Source of the DNA: JAHEME01 sp034435035 | GTDB lineage: Bacteria; Chloroflexota; Anaerolineae; Aggregatilineales; UBA3940 | DNA: 56,980 nt | Assembly (NCBI GenBank): GCA_034435035.1 | Contig: DAOTXW010000051.1 | Location: forward strand, 1-56,980 | Direction of reading: 5' to 3' | Shown: in pieces, positions 7,852-15,221 of the stretch | Numbering within the stretch: the first letter of the stretch is position 1 | Layout of the letters: the number at the start of each line of letters is the position of its first letter | Made by a program: the position numbers and the translations under genes | The notes under the pieces: model-generated | The model's input: only the letters and a program-made list of their open reading frames with translations | Database searches by the model: none | Told to the model about the DNA's origin: nothing

Positions 7852-8850
7852 ATGTCACTCTGGTCGAAAGCAAGTGCTGAACCGCCGCTCCGGCTGTTCT
7901 TCGTGACCGATGTCCACGGCTCCGAGCCGACCTTCCGCAAATTCATCAATGCGGCCCGGATCTACGAAGTCGATGCCCTGATCCTGGGCGGCGACATCAC
8001 CGGCAAGATGATGACCCCCATTATCAGCCTGGGCAACGGCACCTACCGCGCCAGCTTCTATGGGGAAATGCACATGCTGCGCGACGAGGAAGATCTGGCA
8101 GCCTTTGAGAAGATGGTCGCCAAAGCAGGAAACTACAGCCACATTCTGAGCGAATCCGAATACCAGGCGCTGGCCAGCAGCCCTGCCCTGATCGAGAATC
8201 TGTACCGGCAGAAAGCGGCCGAGCGGCTGGCCGCCTGGACGCGGCTGGCCGAGGAGCGGCTGGCCGGCACAAATATCAACTGTTATGTCACCGGGGGCAA
8301 CGACGATCCTCCCGAAGTGCTGGAGGCGCTGCAACGCGAAGCGGTGAAGCATGTGATCCTGTGCGAGGACCGCACCGTTGATCTCAGCCCGGCGGGCCAC
8401 CGGATGGTGAGCCTGGGCTACAGCAACCCAACCCCATGGAAGACCCCCCGTGAGATCGAGGAAGTAGACCTTGAGCGCCATATCCAGGCGCTAGTCAACG
8501 GAATCGACGACTTCTCGCGGGTGATCTTCAATTTCCATGTGCCGCCGGTGGACAGCACGCTCGATACCTGCCCTATGCTGGACACCTCCACCGACCCCCC
8601 CAGCATGGTGACATCCGGCGGCCAGCCGGTGATGTTCGGGGCTGGCAGCACCGCTGTCCGCGAGGCCATTGAGCGCTGGCAGCCGCTGCTGTCACTGCAC
8701 GGCCATATCCATGAGTCCCGGGGCATTACTACCATCGGTCGTACTACGGCGATCAATCCCGGCAGCGAATATGGCGAAGGGGTCCTGCGCGGCGTCATTG
8801 TGAATCTCTCCGGAGACAGTGTAGTCAGCACGCAGCTGACCTCCGGGTGA
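7852..8850 (+). CDS. Calcineurin-like metallophosphoesterase, cassette 1
   Basis: Soluble binuclear-metal phosphoesterase of 332 residues. All family motifs are present: D20-V-H22, GGD (46-48), GND (149-151), His in FNFHVPP (228) and GHIHES near the C-terminus. An insert of about 100 residues, largely helical, separates GGD from GND; the same insert is found in the paralog at 40694-41668 and marks a subfamily I do not know by function. The C-terminal block INPGSEYGEGVLRG is nearly identical in both. It follows the NTase gene by 40 bases with GAGGGAAG upstream and is probably co-transcribed. The phosphodiester or monoester substrate is unknown; a nucleotide product of the neighbouring NTase fold is a guess. 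Confidence 0.8.
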   Translation: MSLWSKASAEPPLRLFFVTDVHGSEPTFRKFINAARIYEVDALILGGDITGKMMTPIISLGNGTYRASFYGEMHMLRDEEDLAAFEKMVAKAGNYSHILSESEYQALASSPALIENLYRQKAAERLAAWTRLAEERLAGTNINCYVTGGNDDPPEVLEALQREAVKHVILCEDRTVDLSPAGHRMVSLGYSNPTPWKTPREIEEVDLERHIQALVNGIDDFSRVIFNFHVPPVDSTLDTCPMLDTSTDPPSMVTSGGQPVMFGAGSTAVREAIERWQPLLSLHGHIHESRGITTIGRTTAINPGSEYGEGVLRGVIVNLSGDSVVSTQLTSG

Positions 8851-8863
8851 TGGAGCTAAAACG

Positions 8864-9517
8864 GTGAATACAGGCCCCTCGCTGATCTACGATCTGAGTC
8901 AGGCGATAGAGAACGGCATGACGTTCTACCCCGGGGACCCGGAGCCGCACGTTGAGCCGATCGCCGTGCCCGGTTCACCGTGGCTGGTGGCCTCCCTCCA
9001 CCTTGGAACGCACAGCGGCACCCACATCGACGCCGCTTCACATTTCTACCGGGACCACGCTGCCATCGACAGCTACCCCCTCGAGCGCTTCGTGCTGCCC
9101 GGTCGGGTTGCCCTCCTGCCACAGTTGGCGGACGACGCTCCCATCACCGCTGAACACCTTGAGCCGCACCTGGCTCATCTGACGGGCGGAGAAGCGCTTA
9201 TCCTGCGCACTGGCTGGGATCGGTTCTGGAAAACTGACCGCTATCTGCGCCACCCCTACCTGACCGCCGCAGCGGCTCAGGCGATCGTCGAGGCGGGGGC
9301 GAGCCTGTTGGGCATCGACGCGCTCAACCCGGACTCGACAGTTCAGGGCACGTCGCATGTCCATGAGGTGCTGTTGGGCAACAACGTCCTGATCGTGGAA
9401 AACCTGACCCGTCTGGACCAGCTGGTGCCGGGCCAGCGCTACCTGTTCGCCTTTCTGCCGCTCAGGCTGGCCGGCCTGGATGGATCGCCAGTCCGGGCGA
9501 TAGCCTGGGACCGCTAA
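8864..9517 (+). CDS. Cyclase-family metal-dependent hydrolase (kynurenine-formamidase-like)
   Basis: Protein of 217 residues of the bacterial cyclase / kynurenine formamidase-like family, which hydrolyses amides or N-formyl and isatin-type bonds with a divalent metal. The metal motif HSGTHIDAASHF (about residues 48-59) matches the H-x-G-TH-x-D-x-x-x-HF pattern. The N-terminus has the typical DLSQAIENGMTFYPGDP. GTG 8864 is preceded by GGAG. It sits between the phosphoesterase and the permease in cassette 1, and may process the compound imported by the permease. Substrate cannot be inferred; kynurenine formamidase is only one option. Confidence 0.8.
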   Translation: MNTGPSLIYDLSQAIENGMTFYPGDPEPHVEPIAVPGSPWLVASLHLGTHSGTHIDAASHFYRDHAAIDSYPLERFVLPGRVALLPQLADDAPITAEHLEPHLAHLTGGEALILRTGWDRFWKTDRYLRHPYLTAAAAQAIVEAGASLLGIDALNPDSTVQGTSHVHEVLLGNNVLIVENLTRLDQLVPGQRYLFAFLPLRLAGLDGSPVRAIAWDR

Positions 9518-9539
9518 AACCGCTCCAGTTGTGGCAGAT

Positions 9540-9568
9540 TTGACGTGTGGTTTAGATCGGCCCACAAT
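9540..9568 (+). promoter_or_regulatory. Possible internal promoter before the APC permease
   Basis: TTGACG (9540-9545), 17-base spacer, CACAAT (9563-9568), within the 82-base gap in front of the permease gene. Confidence 0.4.
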
Positions 9569-9599
9569 TGCGCTGCACACTCAGCTAAAGGGAGGCACC

Positions 9600-11216
9600 A
9601 TGTCAACAGCAACCGATAGCGCAGCAAAACCTGAGGTCTTTGTCCGCAAAGCCAGCGGCCTGGTGCGGACCGCCGGCTGGTGGGACGTTCTGGCCTACAA
9701 CGTCAATTTCACCAGCATCGGCCTACTGCTTGTCTTTCTGCTCTGGCTGGGACCGGCTTTCTACCCGGGCATTAATCTGGCGCTCAGCACGATCATCTGC
9801 GTGCTGCTGATCCTACCCCTGGCGCTGACGTTCGGGTTCCTGGCCTCATCGATGCCCCGCTCCGGGGGTGACTACGTCTACGTCAGCCGCGTGCTGGGGC
9901 CGGCGCTGGGCATGATGTCGAACTTCAATGTCACCATCTGGTGGTTCTTCTATGGTGGGGTGCCATCGGCCTTCCTGGCGCTGTATGGCCTGGCGCCGTT
10001 TTTCCGCACGATGGGCATCTTCACGAACAACCCCGGCCTGATTGACGTGGGCAACTGGTTTGCCAGCCCGGTCGGCATGTTCGTCTTCGGCACAGCGCTG
10101 ATCTCGCTGCTGGTGTTCATCTTCGCCCGCGGGATGAAGACGTTCTTCCGCATTCAGAACCTGCTGATCATCCTGGCGGTGATCAGCACCGTGCTGAGCG
10201 CTGTGGTGTTCATCGGCAAGGGGCCGGCTGACATCATGGAGGCTTTCAACCGATTCGTTGGCCCGATCTCGGGCAAGCCGGATGCCGCAGCTTATGTCCT
10301 GCAGGCAGCTTCGGAAGGCGGCTTCGCTGTGGCCCCCTTCTCGCTGCGCAATACTCTGCTGGCCATGACCTGGATCTATCTCAACCTGTCCTTCATGCAG
10401 TCATCAGCCTACATCGGCAGTGAGGTCAAGGACGCCCGCCGCACGCAGATCCGCTCGATGCTGCTGACGCTCTTCCTGGTCGGGGCCGGCGTGCTGGTGA
10501 CGGTGCTGCTGGTGGTCAACGCAGCCGGCATGGAGTTCCTGGGCGCGCTGGGCTGGGCCGATCCCGCCGAGCTGGGCATGAGCTCGACGCCGCTCTATAC
10601 CGAGCTGGCGGCCTATGCCAGCGGCAACGTGGTGGTGGCCTTCCTGATCACCTTCGGCTTCATCTTCTGGAGCTACGCCTGGCTGCCGGGCCAGATCATC
10701 AACGGCTCGCGCAACATCCTGGCCTATGCGATTGATGGCCTGATCCCGGCCTGGTTCCGCCGGGTGCACCCCAAGCTCAATACCCCGGTGCCAGCGCTGG
10801 CGACCATGGGAATCATGAGCATCGTGGCGCTGGCAATATACGTATTCACGCCGTTTTTCGCCACGCTGGTGGGCATCTTCGGGTTCATCCTGAGCTTCAT
10901 CATGGTGTCGATCTCGGCGGTGCTGCTGCCGTACCGGCTGCCTGACGTGTTCGAGACCTCCCCGGTGAAGCAGCGCCTATTTGGAATCCCGGTGATCTCG
11001 ATCATCGGTGTGCTGAGCATCATCTCCTGTGTGATCATGGCCTGGGCCTACGTCGCCGATCCGCTGGCTTCCGGCGCAAACGGCCCCGTGTTCCTGGTGG
11101 TGTTCAACACGATCGTCTTCCTGAGTGGACTGGGCGTTTACTACCTGGCGAAGTGGTTGCAGAGCCGCCGCGGGGTGGATGTCTCGCTCAGCTACAAGGA
11201 ACTGCCCGCCGAGTAG
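9600..11216 (+). CDS. APC superfamily permease, cassette 1
   Basis: Membrane transporter of 538 residues with about 12 transmembrane segments, amino acid-polyamine-organocation type. The segment SSMPRSGGDYVYVSRVLGPALG is the conserved APC motif after helix 2-3. The N-terminus FVRKASGLVRTAGWWDVLAY is shared in pattern with the second permease of the window (FARKASGMTRVVSPWTALAY), so both belong to one subfamily. ATG 9600 follows GGAGG at ideal spacing. It is the last gene of the operon with ureohydrolase, NTase, phosphoesterase and cyclase, which suggests import of a nitrogenous compound. A terminator hairpin follows. Confidence 0.88.
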   Translation: MSTATDSAAKPEVFVRKASGLVRTAGWWDVLAYNVNFTSIGLLLVFLLWLGPAFYPGINLALSTIICVLLILPLALTFGFLASSMPRSGGDYVYVSRVLGPALGMMSNFNVTIWWFFYGGVPSAFLALYGLAPFFRTMGIFTNNPGLIDVGNWFASPVGMFVFGTALISLLVFIFARGMKTFFRIQNLLIILAVISTVLSAVVFIGKGPADIMEAFNRFVGPISGKPDAAAYVLQAASEGGFAVAPFSLRNTLLAMTWIYLNLSFMQSSAYIGSEVKDARRTQIRSMLLTLFLVGAGVLVTVLLVVNAAGMEFLGALGWADPAELGMSSTPLYTELAAYASGNVVVAFLITFGFIFWSYAWLPGQIINGSRNILAYAIDGLIPAWFRRVHPKLNTPVPALATMGIMSIVALAIYVFTPFFATLVGIFGFILSFIMVSISAVLLPYRLPDVFETSPVKQRLFGIPVISIIGVLSIISCVIMAWAYVADPLASGANGPVFLVVFNTIVFLSGLGVYYLAKWLQSRRGVDVSLSYKELPAE

Positions 11217-11260
11217 CCTTTTACCCTGCGCGGGATTGCCACATATTCAGCAACGAACGG

Positions 11261-11287
11261 GGAGGCCGGCTCAGACGACCGGCCTCC
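11261..11287. terminator. Bidirectional hairpin between convergent genes
   Basis: GGAGGCCGG (11261-11269) and CCGGCCTCC (11279-11287) form a perfect 9-bp stem with a 9-nt loop between the stop codons of the permease and the PLP enzyme. Confidence 0.65.
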
Positions 11288-11304
11288 TCTGCTGCCTTCA
11301 GCGA

Positions 11305-12423
11305 TCAGGTTCCTTTGGCGGCGGATGGGATATCCCACACGGCTTCCACCACACCCCCTCGCATGCCGTAGAAGCGGTCATACAGGTTGATCGTCTCGCT
11401 GGCGCTGCGCACCCACAGTTCGATGTGGTCGCCGATGCGCAGAGCCTTCGCATCACCGGTCAACCGCACACGGCCGTGCTCCTGTGATAGGGCAAACACA
11501 GCAGCACCCTGCGGCGATTTGACTTCAGGCAGCCCCAGGGCGGCGTCCATCCCCTTCGTGCCGAGGTCGATCACGGCCACATCATGGTTTTCAGCCCAAT
11601 CAGGCCGGCTGATGACCGTCGCCAGCACCGTAAGCGCACAGTCGAAGTCCCGCACGCCGTGGTCGCGGAAGGCCGTGTCATTGAAAAGATACGTCCCCGC
11701 CTGAACCTCGGTGATCCCCGGTGTCGTGGCAGCAAACTGATAGGTGAACGTCCCACCGCCGCTGACGATATCGACTTTCAGGTTGGCCGCTTCCAGATAG
11801 TCCCGCGTCTGGACCAGCAGCTCATTGGCCATCCGCGAGCAGGCTTCCCGGTCGGCCTCGGCGACCTTCATGGTGCAGTGGCCATCGTAGCCCATCAGGC
11901 CCTTGAAGATCAGCCCCGGAGCCTCCTGTACAGCCCGCGCCAGCGCCAGGGCTGGCTCGAACGGCCCCACCCCACAGCGCCGGTGTCCGATATTCACCTC
12001 GACCAGTACCCGGATCGGCACGCCGGCGGCCTGCGCAGCGTGGGACAGCTCGGCGACATTCTCCTGGCTGTCAACCGCCACGATGATGTTGGTACAGGCC
12101 GCCAGGCTGACCAGCCGCCGGATTTTGCGTGCGCCGACGATCTCGTTGGCGATCAGAATGTCGCGTATGCCGGCGGCGGCCAGGCTCTCGGCCTCCGAGA
12201 GTTTGGCGCAGGTCAGCCCCACTGACCCGGCGGCGAGTTGCCGGTGCGCCAGGGCGGGCGTCGCCCGGTGTACTTTGACGTGCGCCCGTAGATTGGCTTC
12301 CACCCCGGCGAAGTAATCCGCCATCCATTGCAGGTTGCGCTCCATAGCGTCGAGGTCGATCAGCAGCGCCGGGGTGTCGATCTCGTCCCGGGAAACCCCT
12401 ATCTCATAGTTGTGGCCGTTCAT
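11305..12423 (-). CDS. PLP fold-type III enzyme, D-threonine aldolase / D-serine dehydratase-like
   Basis: Enzyme of 372 residues with an N-terminal alanine-racemase-type barrel (IDTPALLIDLDAMERNL; PLP Lys50 in HVKVHR) and a C-terminal DSD1-like domain. This family cleaves or dehydrates D-beta-hydroxy amino acids. The usual C-terminal metal motif (P-N-H-x-C-P-T-x-NL in D-serine dehydratase, H-x-D in D-threonine aldolase) aligns with residues 340-342 Ser-Ala-Ser, so both metal ligands are missing, while EHG (315-317) and TINLYD are kept. Either the metal dependence was lost or the reaction differs. It is convergent with the permease and has a TGTTCA-N7-TGAACA operator 46 bases upstream of its start. 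Confidence 0.75.
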   Translation of the reverse strand: MNGHNYEIGVSRDEIDTPALLIDLDAMERNLQWMADYFAGVEANLRAHVKVHRATPALAHRQLAAGSVGLTCAKLSEAESLAAAGIRDILIANEIVGARKIRRLVSLAACTNIIVAVDSQENVAELSHAAQAAGVPIRVLVEVNIGHRRCGVGPFEPALALARAVQEAPGLIFKGLMGYDGHCTMKVAEADREACSRMANELLVQTRDYLEAANLKVDIVSGGGTFTYQFAATTPGITEVQAGTYLFNDTAFRDHGVRDFDCALTVLATVISRPDWAENHDVAVIDLGTKGMDAALGLPEVKSPQGAAVFALSQEHGRVRLTGDAKALRIGDHIELWVRSASETINLYDRFYGMRGGVVEAVWDIPSAAKGT

Positions 12424-12468
12424 GGCCTTCGATCCTTGTGGCGAGTTCTGGGCAGCACGCCGTATTAA

Positions 12469-12487
12469 TGTTCAAATAAGATGAACA
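12469..12487. promoter_or_regulatory. Palindromic operator TGTTCA-N7-TGAACA
   Basis: Perfect 6-bp arms (12469-12474 and 12482-12487) with a 7-base spacer upstream of the PLP-enzyme gene. The same motif with one change recurs at 17125-17143 in the promoter of the FGGY kinase operon. Confidence 0.6.
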
Positions 12488-12543
12488 AATGCATCATACT
12501 GTGAAGCGGGCCGCTGTGTCAACCCCCGACAGCTCAAACGCCC

Positions 12544-13512
12544 TCAGGGGTGGGCAGCATTCGGCCCGCCCAGCAGCTGGTGATCGAACTGCTCCGGCAG
12601 GTGGCGGATGTCTTCATTCTCCGGCGAGAATGCCAGATCCCAGAAGGCGGTCTGGGCCCCGGTTGCCGGGCGGCCATTGTGACGGGCCAGATACAGCGTG
12701 TGCCGCAGTTCCAGCCCGGTGACAATGACCCGGGCCAGCAAGCCGCTCGCGATGGCTTCGGCTGCCACCATGCTCGAGACAAATGCCACACCCATCCCTT
12801 CCTGCACGGACATCCGGATAGCTTCGCTGTTGCCCAGGACCATGATGGTGTCCAGGTCCTCGATGTGCAGACCATGCCAGGCCAGCCCCTGCTCGACCGC
12901 CTCCCGGGTGCCAGCCCCTTCCTCGCGCAAAATGAAGTGCTCGTCCAGCAGATCCTCCGGCTGGATGACGCCCCCGCTCCGCACCCAGCGATGGTCAGAC
13001 GGCGCGATCAGGATCACCGGATCGTTCAGGAATGGGCGATACTCGATATCTTTATGAGGTTCGTTGAGGCTGGAGATGGCAATCTGCACCTGACCGGCCA
13101 GCAGCTTGCGAAGGACCACCTCGCGCCCCTGAACGTCGCAGATCACCTGGACGTGGGGATGACGCTGGTGCAACCGGGCTACCAGCCGGGGCAGCACATA
13201 CTTTCCAGAGGTGGTGCTGCACCCCAGCCGCAGCAGCCCGTGGATCTGGCCCTGCAGGGAGAGCAGGACTTCCTCCACCTGCCGGGCGTGGTGCAGCAGA
13301 TCACGTGCCAGCGGGATCAGCGCCTCGCCCGCTTCGGACAGCGCGATGTGCCGCCCCGCCCGGTGAAAGAGCGCCGCTCCCAGTTGAGCTTCAAGCCCCT
13401 GGATCTGCATACTAACCGCAGGCTGCGACAGATTGAGGCGGCGGCCTGCCTCCGAAAAGTTCATGGTTTCGGCGGCAGCCAGAAACACGTTGAGCGCATT
13501 CAGATCGAGCAT
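12544..13512 (-). CDS. LysR family transcriptional regulator
   Basis: Regulator of 322 residues. Residues 1-60 hold the LysR winged helix (LNALNVFLAAAETMNFSEAG, SQPAVSMQIQGLEAQLGAAL) and residues about 90-295 the periplasmic-binding-protein-like effector domain, beginning LLRLGCSTTSGKYVLPRL, which resembles the CysB/CysR/CbbR-type branch. It is divergent from the cytochrome-rhodanese genes, the classical LysR arrangement, and an ATAA-N7-TTAT dyad lies between them; control of that operon is therefore likely. The effector is unknown; a sulfur or one-carbon metabolite would fit the neighbours. Confidence 0.9.
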   Translation of the reverse strand: MLDLNALNVFLAAAETMNFSEAGRRLNLSQPAVSMQIQGLEAQLGAALFHRAGRHIALSEAGEALIPLARDLLHHARQVEEVLLSLQGQIHGLLRLGCSTTSGKYVLPRLVARLHQRHPHVQVICDVQGREVVLRKLLAGQVQIAISSLNEPHKDIEYRPFLNDPVILIAPSDHRWVRSGGVIQPEDLLDEHFILREEGAGTREAVEQGLAWHGLHIEDLDTIMVLGNSEAIRMSVQEGMGVAFVSSMVAAEAIASGLLARVIVTGLELRHTLYLARHNGRPATGAQTAFWDLAFSPENEDIRHLPEQFDHQLLGGPNAAHP

Positions 13513-13607
13513 GTCAGTCTCCTCGCTGCCCGCGTGGGCCGTGGTGCTTGCCAGTTATATTGTAGCGGCCCTTCCATTCGATCAAACCGGACAAACATCA
13601 CGGCTTT

Positions 13608-13624
13608 CATAAGAGATATTTATG
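13608..13624. promoter_or_regulatory. LysR-type dyad CATAA-N7-TTATG
   Basis: Perfect 5-bp arms (13608-13612, 13620-13624) with the T-N11-A spacing expected for LysR regulators, located 96 bases upstream of the lysR start in the divergent gap. Confidence 0.4.
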
Positions 13625-13653
13625 GATTCCTATAACCACCTTTGATAAGAATA

Positions 13654-13714
13654 TGTGATGAAAGTCACTCCCCAGCATAAAGAACTATGGGTAATATTGT
13701 GATATGGTTCACAA
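13654..13714 (+). promoter_or_regulatory. Two CRP/FNR-like sites and promoter of the cytochrome operon
   Basis: Site 1 is TGTGA-TGAAAG-TCACT (13654-13669, centre 13661.5). Site 2 is TTGTGA-TATGGT-TCACAA (13697-13714, perfect). TAATAT (13692-13697) is the probable -10, which puts the start point near 13704 and site 1 at about -42, the class II activator position. Site 2 overlaps the start point and would repress. No good -35 is visible, as expected for an activator-dependent promoter. Confidence 0.55.
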
Positions 13715-13733
13715 ATAACCGGTGGAGTCTGCT

Positions 13734-15152
13734 TTGAAAACGAGCCGCGCCGCCATTCTGTTGATTGCTCTGGGGCTGCTGGTGCTAGCCTTTGGCTTGT
13801 ATGCAGAACAGGCCGGGCTGCTGATCAGCGCCGCTCCACAGCCCGAGGCCACAGCAACCGAAGCGCAGGCAGCTGAATCCCTCCCCACAGCCACTGAAGA
13901 AGCGCCGGTAGAAGAGCCGACCGCCGCGCCCAGCGCGACGCCAGCGCCGGTGGCCGAGGAAAACTGCCTGACCTGCCATACCGATGCCGAGACTCTGAAA
14001 ACCCTGGCCGTTGAAGAAGCCCCGACGGAGTCGCTCTCCTCGGGGGAGGGTTGAGGTGGCGATGTGCCTCCGGTGGAGGCATGGGAAAAGGTCCTGGTGA
14101 GCGCAGAGGCATTGACGGGCGTTCATGCATCCGTCACCTGCACGCAGTGTCACGGCGGCAACGGTGCGAGCAGCGATCTGGCAGGCGCCCATGACGGCCT
14201 GATCGCCGATCCGTCACAGCCACCGGCAAATGCCTGCGGCACCTGCCACGCCGAGATTCAGACTGCTCACGAGAACAGCCTGCATGTCACCCTGGCCGGC
14301 TACGATCTGGCTTTGTACCAGCGCAGCACGCCGGAGAATCACCCTGCCCTCGATGAGATGCAGGCAAATCACTGCAGCAGCTGCCACGCGTCGTGCGGAA
14401 GCTGCCACGTCAGCCAGCCGGCATCAGTCGGGGGTGGGCTGCTGGAAGGTCACGCGATCGTCACGACGCCGCCGATGAGCCGCACCTGCACCGGCTGTCA
14501 CGGCAGCCGCGTCCGGAATGAGTACAGTGGGCGCAATGAAGGTATCCCCGGAGATGTGCACCTCTCTCAGGCGCGGCTGGCCTGTGCCGGCTGCCATACC
14601 GGCGATGAGATGCACGGCGTCGGCGTGACTGGCACAAGCCGCTATGATGGCGAGCGTCAGCCTCTGTGCGAGTCCTGCCATGCCGATGCCGTCGGCGAGG
14701 GCAACACAATCCAGCAGCACACACTGCACGGCGACCGGGTTGCCTGCCAGGTCTGCCACTCGGTGAGTTACAAGAACTGCGCAAGCTGCCATGTGCAACA
14801 GAACGAAGAAGGCATCCCCTACTTCGAGACAGCCGAGTCGTGGATGGACTTCCGCATTGGGCTGAACCCCAACCCGACGCCGGAGCGACCCTGGACGTAT
14901 GTGCTGGTGCGCCACGTCCCGATCGATCCCAACGCCTTTGACTTCTACGGAGAGAACCTGCTGCCGAACTTCGACGCGCGGCCCACCTGGCTGCCCACGA
15001 CGCCGCACAACATCCAGCGCATCACGCCGCAGAACGAGAAGTGCGAGAACTGCCACGGCAATGCGGATATCTTCCTGACCCTTGATGCCGTCCTGCCGGA
15101 AGAGCGCGCGGCCAATGCCCCGGTGATCGTGCCGGAGCTGCCCGGACCCTAG
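13734..15152 (+). CDS. Membrane-anchored undecaheme cytochrome c with in-frame UGA (candidate selenoprotein)
   Basis: One reading frame of 473 codons interrupted only by TGA at 14052-14054. Before it lie an N-terminal signal anchor (MKTSRAAILLIALGLLVLAF), an Ala/Glu/Pro/Thr linker and one CXXCH; after it, in the same frame, ten more CXXCH motifs (CTQCH, CGTCH, CSSCH, CGSCH, CTGCH, CAGCH, CESCH, CQVCH, CASCH, CENCH). The downstream part has no signal peptide and no ribosome site, yet c-type cytochromes must be exported, so it needs translation through the UGA. A SECIS-like hairpin follows the UGA, so selenocysteine in S-G-E-G-U-G-G-D is the best explanation; a recent nonsense mutation or a sequencing error is the alternative. 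TTG 13734 is preferred over GTG 13722 because GGTGGAG then has correct spacing. It probably transfers electrons outside the membrane, near a rhodanese lipoprotein. Confidence 0.75.
14052..14081 (+). promoter_or_regulatory. SECIS-like element: UGA plus GGU-loop hairpin
   Basis: TGA at 14052-14054 is followed by the stem TGCCTCC (14065-14071) / GGAGGCA (14075-14081) with loop GGT (14072-14074). Two G-U pairs extend it. Seventeen bases separate the UGA from the apical G. Bacterial SECIS elements have an apical GGU-type loop on a short stem about 16-37 bases past the UGA; E. coli fdhF has 18. Confidence 0.65.
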
Positions 15153-15221
15153 TGTATTGGCCTGCCGGGCGACCTCTGCGCCGCCCGGCAGTCAACAAAT
15201 CAATCGATGAGGAGAACTATC

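Noticed and set aside
7026..8850. NTase-MPE pair as a toxin-antitoxin or abortive-infection system
   Set aside because: No HEPN or AbiE-type partner; both copies lie inside metabolic operons with permeases, so a metabolic or regulatory role is more likely, though defence is not excluded.
14064..15152. Separate cytochrome gene starting at GTG 14064
   Set aside because: It would lack a ribosome site and signal peptide although all its heme motifs require export; it is in frame with the upstream part across one TGA.
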